From assembly GCF_014650335.1 (NCBI RefSeq), contig NZ_BMUT01000007.1:1-64000 (forward strand): a DNA stretch of 64,000 nt. Reading direction: 5' to 3'. Below, piece after piece: positions 59,091-64,000 of the stretch. Each line of letters begins with the position of its first letter. Within the stretch, counting starts at the first letter, position 1. The position numbers and the translations under genes were made by a program. The notes beneath the pieces were generated by a model that had not been told where the DNA came from, did not search any database, and was given only the letters and a program-made list of their open reading frames with translations. This DNA comes from Streptomyces hiroshimensis. Lineage in GTDB: Bacteria; Actinomycetota; Actinomycetes; Streptomycetales; Streptomycetaceae.

Positions 59091-60476
59091 TCAGACGGCG
59101 GCCTGCGCCTGCATCTGCGTGAGCGCGGCGGCCAGCTGGTCCACCTCCTCCGCCGTGTTGTACAGGGCCAGCGAGGCCCGGGTCGCGGCCTCCAGCCCGT
59201 AGTGCCGCAGCGAGGGCTGGGCGCAGTGGTGGCCGGCGCGGACGGCGATGCCGTCCTGGTCCAGCCGGCGGGCCACCGTCATCGGGTCCTGGCCGGCGAG
59301 CGTGAAGGTCAGCACCGCGATCTTCTCGGCCGCGCTGCCCAGGACGGTGAGACCCGGCACCGCGGCGAGGGCCTGCTGGGCGTGGCCGAGCAGCGCGGTC
59401 TCGTACGCGGCGACCGCCTCGCGCCCGAAGGAGGTCAGCCAGTCGATGGCGGCCTTGAGCCCGACGACGCCGGAGATGTGCCCGGTGCCGGCCTCGAAGC
59501 AGTGCGGCACCGGGGCGTAGGTGACGCGGCCGAACTCCACCTGGTCGATCATGTTGCCGCCGCCCTGCCACGGCGGCATGGCGGCCAGGACCTCCGGCTT
59601 GCCGTACATCGCTCCGATGCCCGTGGGGGCGTACAGCTTGTGCCCGGAGAAGACGTAGAAGTCGCTGTCCAGGTCCTGGACGTCCACGGGGAAGTGGGCG
59701 ACGGCCTGGGCGCCGTCCACGAGCACCTTGGCGTTGTAGCGGTGGGCCAGCGCCGTCATCTCCTTCACCGGCGGCACCGTGCCCAGCACGTTGGAGGCGT
59801 GGCTGATGGCGACGAGCTGGGTGCGGAAGGAGAGCAGGTCCGCGTAGGCGTCCTGGTCGATGCTGCCGTCGGGCAGCAGCGGGATCGGCACGACCCGGGC
59901 CCGCCGCTCCTTGGCGATCATCTGCCAGGGGACGATGTTGGAGTGGTGCTCCAGGGTGGAGACGAGGATCTCGTCACCGGGGCCGAGGTTGGCGCGTCCC
60001 CAGCTCTGGGCGACGAGGTTGACGGCCTCGGTGGTGCCCCGGGTGAAGACGATGGTGTCGGGTGACGGGGCGCCCAGGAAGCCGGCGACGGCGGCCCGTC
60101 CGCCCTCGTACATCTCGGTGGCCTCGCGGGCCAGGGTGTGCGCACCGCGGTGGATGTTGGAGTTGGCGGTGGCGTAGTAGGCGGCCAGGGTCTCGATGAC
60201 CTGGCGGGGCTTCTGGGTGGTCGCGCCGTTGTCGAGCCAGACGACGGGGCGTCCGTTGACGGGCCGCTGCAGGACGGGGATGTCCTGCCGGGCGGCCTCG
60301 GGGGTGAAAGCGCCGCTGCGGGTGGCCGCGCTGCCCGCGGTGGGCTGCCGGGGCACGGACGGCGGCGTCATGCCGGGCGCCTGGACGCCCGGTGCCTGCA
60401 GGCCCGGCACCTGCCAACCCGGCATCGGGGCCATGCCCGGGGCGTGCGCGCCCCACGACATGTCAGGAGTAGTCAT
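59091..60476 (-). CDS. Cysteine desulfurase, encapsulin cargo
   Basis: The product is 461 residues. About 70 N-terminal residues are Pro/Gly/Met-rich and low complexity (APGMAPMPGWQVPGLQAPGV), the type of disordered segment that loads cargo into family 2 encapsulins. The rest is a SufS-type enzyme: VDGAQAVAHFPVDVQ, FYVFSGHKLYAPTG with the PLP Lys, and AGHHCAQP with the persulfide Cys. It removes sulfur from cysteine. It overlaps the shell gene by 14 bases, so the two proteins are made together. Confidence 0.9.
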   Translation of the reverse strand: MTTPDMSWGAHAPGMAPMPGWQVPGLQAPGVQAPGMTPPSVPRQPTAGSAATRSGAFTPEAARQDIPVLQRPVNGRPVVWLDNGATTQKPRQVIETLAAYYATANSNIHRGAHTLAREATEMYEGGRAAVAGFLGAPSPDTIVFTRGTTEAVNLVAQSWGRANLGPGDEILVSTLEHHSNIVPWQMIAKERRARVVPIPLLPDGSIDQDAYADLLSFRTQLVAISHASNVLGTVPPVKEMTALAHRYNAKVLVDGAQAVAHFPVDVQDLDSDFYVFSGHKLYAPTGIGAMYGKPEVLAAMPPWQGGGNMIDQVEFGRVTYAPVPHCFEAGTGHISGVVGLKAAIDWLTSFGREAVAAYETALLGHAQQALAAVPGLTVLGSAAEKIAVLTFTLAGQDPMTVARRLDQDGIAVRAGHHCAQPSLRHYGLEAATRASLALYNTAEEVDQLAAALTQMQAQAAV

Positions 60477-61845
60477 GGTACTTGGACACCTCGACGTTCT
60501 GGAGCACGGCGAGGGCGTCCTCGACCAGCACCGCGGCGTTGAAGTAGGCCGTCATCAGGTACTGGGTGATGCCCTTCTGGTCCATGCCCATGTTCCGCAT
60601 GGACAGGCCCGGCTCCACCTCGTCGGGCACCTTCGAGGGGCGCAGGCCCACCACGCCCTGCTCGGCCTCGCCCATGCGCATCAGCAGGATCTCGGTGGTG
60701 CCGGCGCCGTTCGGGCCGGTGATGCGCACCTTGTCGGAGGGCAGCAGCGGGACGCCGCGCCAGGTCAGCAGGGGGCCGCCGAAGCGGTTCTCGATGACCG
60801 GGGGCACGCCCCGGCGCGTACATTCGCGGCCGAAGGCGGCGATGGCGCGCGGGTGGGCGAGGAAGTAGGAGGGCTGCTTCCAGACCTTGCTGAGCAGCTC
60901 GTCCATGTCGTCGGGGGTCGGGGCGCCGGTGCGGGTCTGCACCCGCTGGCCCGGGGCGACGTTGTTGAACAGGCCGAACTCGGGGTGGTTGAGCATCGAC
61001 CGCTCCTGGCGCTCGCGCAGCGCCTGGACGGTGAGGTCGGCCTGGGCCCGGGTCTGGTCGATGGGCTCGTTGTACAGGTCGGCGACGCGGGAGTGGACGC
61101 GCAGCACGGTCTGGGCGAGCGTCATGTGGTACTCGCGGGGGACGTCCTCGTAGTCGACGAAGGTGCCCGGCAGGTCGGGCTCCCCGACGTGCCCGGCGGT
61201 GAGGTCCACCGGTACCTCGGAGCCGGGGGCGGCCCGCTCGCCGGCGTTGAAGGCGGCGAGGGCGGCGCCCAGGGCCTCGTCCCGCTCGGCCAGCCGGGCC
61301 AGGTCGGCGCGGTCGGCGCAGAGCGCGGTGCCGGGGGTCAGAGCCTGGACGCGGTAGGGCGCGGGGCGGCCGTGGGACCAGGAGTCGAGGTCGAAGAACT
61401 GACCGTCGCCGACGACCTCGAGGAGCGCGTCCTCGCCGTAGCGGCCGGTGGCCCGCTTCTCCGCGCGGCCCTGGACGAGGACCCACAGCCTGCCCGTGGT
61501 CTCGCCCTCCTGGACCAGGGTCTGCCCGGCCTCGAAGGCGACCTCGGTGAAGGAGGAGGCCAGTTCGCGCAGGAGGTCCTCGCCCGCCTCGCGCAGGTAG
61601 GGGATCTCCCGCAGGTCCTCCGGGACGACGTGGTGGGCGTCGTCGTTCCTGTACGTGGTGATCCGGTCGTCACCGAGTATGAAGGTCCGCCGGCGGTTGA
61701 CGCGGTAGACGCCGGACTCGACGTCCACCCACGGCAGGGCACGGAGCAGGTAGCGGGGCGTGATGCCGCGCATCTGCGGGGTGGTCTTGGTGGTGGTCGC
61801 GAGCTGCCGTGCCGCGTCCGGGCTGAGACTCAGCCGATCGTTCAT
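60463..61845 (-). CDS. Family 2 encapsulin shell protein with cyclic-nucleotide-binding domain
   Basis: The product is 460 residues from the ATG at 61845 with GAGGAGG upstream. Residues about 92-200 form a Crp-like cyclic-nucleotide-binding domain (VLVQGRAEKRATGRYGEDAL). The remaining part, from about 215 on, is the HK97-fold encapsulin domain (EPIDQTRAQADLTVQALRER, MLNHPEFGLFNNV, KVWKQPSYFLAHPRAIAAFG). The shell would form a protein compartment around the cysteine desulfurase made from the next gene. A bound nucleotide may influence assembly or pores. Confidence 0.9.
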   Translation of the reverse strand: MNDRLSLSPDAARQLATTTKTTPQMRGITPRYLLRALPWVDVESGVYRVNRRRTFILGDDRITTYRNDDAHHVVPEDLREIPYLREAGEDLLRELASSFTEVAFEAGQTLVQEGETTGRLWVLVQGRAEKRATGRYGEDALLEVVGDGQFFDLDSWSHGRPAPYRVQALTPGTALCADRADLARLAERDEALGAALAAFNAGERAAPGSEVPVDLTAGHVGEPDLPGTFVDYEDVPREYHMTLAQTVLRVHSRVADLYNEPIDQTRAQADLTVQALRERQERSMLNHPEFGLFNNVAPGQRVQTRTGAPTPDDMDELLSKVWKQPSYFLAHPRAIAAFGRECTRRGVPPVIENRFGGPLLTWRGVPLLPSDKVRITGPNGAGTTEILLMRMGEAEQGVVGLRPSKVPDEVEPGLSMRNMGMDQKGITQYLMTAYFNAAVLVEDALAVLQNVEVSKYHDYS

Positions 61846-62096
61846 GAGGACCTCCTCGGTGTGGGTAACGAGGATGATCGTCTTGTTGGAAACATTGCGT
61901 TCACAAGACTGCAGCAATGTGTCATGGCTTTAAATCACTGCCGGTTGACGAAGCGACAGATTCGTTCAGGAGTGAACTCGCCCTGTCCGGTGGGTTCCTG
62001 ATCAGGTTCGTTTTCCGGACGGACTCCGGGACGCGCGGCCGGACGGGGAGCTTCCGAAGTACTGCACCCTCGCGCACAATCGACCGGATCCGATCG
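61846..62096. promoter_or_regulatory. Intergenic region upstream of the encapsulin operon
   Basis: The 251 bases separate the encapsulin start from the end of the DUF998-type gene, both on the minus strand. The A/T-rich part near 61870-61960 is the likely encapsulin promoter. No gene was seen. Confidence 0.3.
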
Positions 62097-62816
62097 TCAC
62101 GCGCCGCTGTCATGACGGCACTCGCCGCGATCTCCGAGCGAGGCGGCCAGCAGGGCGAGCCATACGCCGACGAGCACCAGATGGGCACGCTGCGGGATGC
62201 CGTGCCAGCCCGGCCGGCCGATGAGCGGGCCGACCGTGGCCAGGGCGGTCGTGAGGGCCACGGCCAGGACCCACGGTCCCCAGCGGCGGATCAGCGGCCA
62301 GCGGGTGCCGCCCGCCGCGGCCGTCACCATCAGCGCCATCGAGGCGAACAGCGCCGCGTGGGCCAGCGCGCTGGTGGCCGTGTGCCAGGGATTGACCACC
62401 TCGCAGGCCCTGTTCACCGAGGGTGCACAGTGCATCGGCACGACGACGTCCGCCACGGAGGAGGAGGCGAAGGCGACCAGTGCCCAGCGCCCGGCAAGCG
62501 CCCACCGGCTGCTGCCCGGGGGCCGGGGAAGCGGAGCCGCGCCCACGGCCACGAGCACGGCGGTGGCGATCTCGATCGTGCCGAACAGCACGTGGAAGCG
62601 CTGGTCGGCGGCGTAGAGCTCGCTGACATAGGAGTGCCGGGCATCCAGGCCCGTCGGCAGGAGGAACTCCAGCAGCCAGGCGTTGTACGCCACCGCCGCC
62701 GCGGCCAGCAGCCACGCCGGGCGCGCTTCGCGCGGGACCGCCCGGGCCCCGGCGGCGGCCGGGGCCGGGCCGGGGCCGGCCTCGTGCAGCCGGGAGGCGG
62801 GCGGCGCGTCACGCAT
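62097..62816 (-). CDS. DUF998-type membrane protein
   Basis: The product is 239 residues with about six membrane segments (AAAVAYNAWLLEFLLPTG, IEIATAVLVAVGAAPL, LAVALTTALATVGPLIG, AHLVLVGVWLALLAASL). The stretch HSYVSELYAADQ is typical of DUF998 proteins. Function unknown. An Arg-rich N-terminal segment precedes the first helix. It is 38 bases downstream of a larger membrane-protein gene and may be in its operon. Confidence 0.8.
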   Translation of the reverse strand: MRDAPPASRLHEAGPGPAPAAAGARAVPREARPAWLLAAAAVAYNAWLLEFLLPTGLDARHSYVSELYAADQRFHVLFGTIEIATAVLVAVGAAPLPRPPGSSRWALAGRWALVAFASSSVADVVVPMHCAPSVNRACEVVNPWHTATSALAHAALFASMALMVTAAAGGTRWPLIRRWGPWVLAVALTTALATVGPLIGRPGWHGIPQRAHLVLVGVWLALLAASLGDRGECRHDSGA

Positions 62817-62853
62817 CGGAGGCGGTCTCAGGCCCGCCGCCGGACGGCCCGGT

Positions 62854-64000
62854 TCATGGCGCCCCTCCGGATCCGGCGTTCCGGTTCTGCGGGCCGTACC
62901 CGCCGGGACCCGGCTCGGTCGGCTGATTCGGAGAGGGCGGCGGGGCCGTGGGCGACGACGGCGGGGCGGACGACGGCTCCGACGGCTCGCTGCTGCTCGG
63001 CTCCGCCGACGTGGGCAGGGCCGGACCGGACGTCACGCCGCCATTGGGGGGCGGGATGCGGCGATCCTGGCTGCCGTCGGTGCCGACCGGCCGTTCGAAC
63101 CACTCGCCGGTGCGCGGGTCGTAGATGATGATCACGACGATGACGGTGCGGGCCGGGGCGACGGCGACCGTCTGGGACGACTTGTATGTGCTCCAGGTCT
63201 GTCCCTTGGTCTTCTGGCTGCCCTTGATCGCGACGGGCGGTCCGAGCGGGTTGCCGCAGGCGCAGCGCACCCGGGGCACTCCCCGGTTGTCGGCCAGGAC
63301 GGCCGTGCCGGCCTGCAGGACGGACTGGTAGGCGGTGGCCGAGCCGTTCTTGTAGCCGTGGTTGGTGACGCGGGTGTCGGAGCGCAGCTGCACGGGGGTC
63401 AGGCGTCGCAGATAGTCGGGGATCTCACCCGGCTGGATGTCCGCCGCGCTCGCGAAGGCGCGGGACTTGGCCTGGTCCTTCGTCAGGTAGCCGATCTGCC
63501 GTTCGACGTCGCAGCTCGATTCGTCCTCGCTGCCGCCGTAGAGGCCGGGGCTGGAGCCCTCGACGGTGCGGGTGCCGCCCGGGGACGGGACGACGGGGGC
63601 CGCGGTCGCCTCCTTCGCGCCCGTTTGGTTGGCGGTGGAGGGGGTGAAGGGGTCCTTGCCCTCGGCCGAAGCGGGCTGCAGGAAGACCTCGCCGCCGCCC
63701 TCCGGCCGGAGGAAGAAGACCGCGAGCGCCGCCACGACCACCACGGCGCCCGCGACGAGGGCGACTCTGGGACCGGAGCGCCACCAGGGGCGGCGGGGCT
63801 CGGAAAGCGGTCCGCGGGGCGGGCCGGAATCGCCGGGCGGCGGCGGGCCGGAACCACCGGGTGGCGGCGTGCCCGGGGGGCCGCCCGGGGCGCCGCCGGA
63901 CGTGGGCAGGTCCGCCCGGGTCGGCTCGGGCGGGGTGGGCGGGCCCGCCCGGCCGGATTCGCTTCCCCCTCCGGAGAGGGGGCCGGACGGCGGACCGGTG
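62854..64000 (-). CDS. DUF6777-type membrane protein, N-terminus beyond window
   Basis: The frame is open to the window edge, so the N-terminus is missing. A Pro/Gly-rich cytoplasmic part (PPTPPEPTRADLPTSGGAPG) precedes one membrane helix (RVALVAGAVVVVAALAVFFL). The extracytoplasmic part has a conserved region with three cysteines (SCDVERQIGYL, VRCACGNPLGPP) and ends in a Ser/Pro-rich tail. This is the layout of streptomycete DUF6777 proteins, which are unstudied. The GTG inside the membrane helix is not the true start. Confidence 0.75.
   Translation of the reverse strand, partial: TGPPSGPLSGGGSESGRAGPPTPPEPTRADLPTSGGAPGGPPGTPPPGGSGPPPPGDSGPPRGPLSEPRRPWWRSGPRVALVAGAVVVVAALAVFFLRPEGGGEVFLQPASAEGKDPFTPSTANQTGAKEATAAPVVPSPGGTRTVEGSSPGLYGGSEDESSCDVERQIGYLTKDQAKSRAFASAADIQPGEIPDYLRRLTPVQLRSDTRVTNHGYKNGSATAYQSVLQAGTAVLADNRGVPRVRCACGNPLGPPVAIKGSQKTKGQTWSTYKSSQTVAVAPARTVIVVIIIYDPRTGEWFERPVGTDGSQDRRIPPPNGGVTSGPALPTSAEPSSSEPSEPSSAPPSSPTAPPPSPNQPTEPGPGGYGPQNRNAGSGGAP

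Noticed and set aside
1..64000. tRNA, rRNA, IS element or prophage genes
   Set aside because: None was seen on either strand; inverted repeats found are terminators or operators, not element ends.

Overview
The window is chromosomal DNA from a high-GC actinomycete, almost certainly Streptomyces or a close relative. Supporting evidence is the very high GC with strong third-position bias, frequent GTG/TTG starts, an AfsA/gamma-butyrolactone receptor system, a LigD/LigC repair pair, F420-dependent and twin TetR genes, and many short secreted proteins. No tRNA, rRNA, CRISPR array, insertion sequence or phage gene was seen. Genes run in short operons on both strands.

Region 1 (1-5.8 kb) looks like the regulatory edge of an antibiotic cluster. 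It holds the start of an acyl-CoA carboxylase biotin-carboxylase gene, an OmpR-type regulator with a degenerate receiver pocket, two gamma-butyrolactone-receptor-type TetR proteins, an AfsA-type butenolide synthase and a short-chain reductase. At least five pseudo-palindromes with the same 8-6-8 layout lie between these genes. Gene content and order match the edge of jadomycin-type angucycline clusters, so the structural genes are expected to the left of the window.

Region 2 (5.9-10 kb) has a FUSC-type membrane protein, an ImmA/IrrE-like metalloprotease overlapping a multi-pass membrane protein, a thiamine-binding-type protein and a CBS protein. Region 3 (10-14.7 kb, minus strand) is a translationally coupled four-gene operon: alpha-oxoamine synthase, GNAT acyltransferase, NAD-dependent reductase and condensation-type acyltransferase. 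The first three match the enzyme types of bacterial ceramide synthesis. Region 4 (15-33 kb) is mixed: small secreted proteins, a Mut7-C protein, MscL with a zinc ribbon, a LigD-polymerase/LigC pair, an F420 oxidoreductase, a GH6 cellulase with a charged insert, a sulfotransferase, an acyl-CoA synthetase and an RlmG-like methyltransferase. Region 5 (33-44 kb) carries regulators (PucR, TetR, XRE), a flavin monooxygenase with paired operators, a methionine aminopeptidase, and a lysyl-phosphatidylglycerol synthase coupled to a membrane-anchored esterase.

Region 6 (43.9-55.5 kb, plus strand) is the most striking. A 55-residue peptide gene with a strong ribosome-binding site and a downstream hairpin is followed by a radical SAM/SPASM enzyme, a NodU-type carbamoyltransferase, a PhyH-type dioxygenase, an MFS exporter, a CxxC flavin oxidoreductase, an SGNH hydrolase, a 32-residue basic peptide, a second carbamoyltransferase and a 58-residue SxtJ-like membrane protein; a second 2OG-Fe(II) oxygenase lies just upstream. 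I read it as a candidate ribosomally made, post-translationally modified peptide (RiPP) pathway whose product is hydroxylated, disulfide-oxidised or crosslinked, and carbamoylated. The later part resembles the carbamoyltransferase/SxtJ/SGNH set of saxitoxin clusters.

Region 7 (55.5-64 kb) has a SpoIIE-type phosphatase, a probably leaderless metallo-beta-lactamase-fold hydrolase, a secreted protein, a family 2 encapsulin shell gene with a cyclic-nucleotide-binding domain overlapping its cysteine desulfurase cargo gene, a DUF998-type membrane protein, and a membrane protein gene that runs off the right edge.
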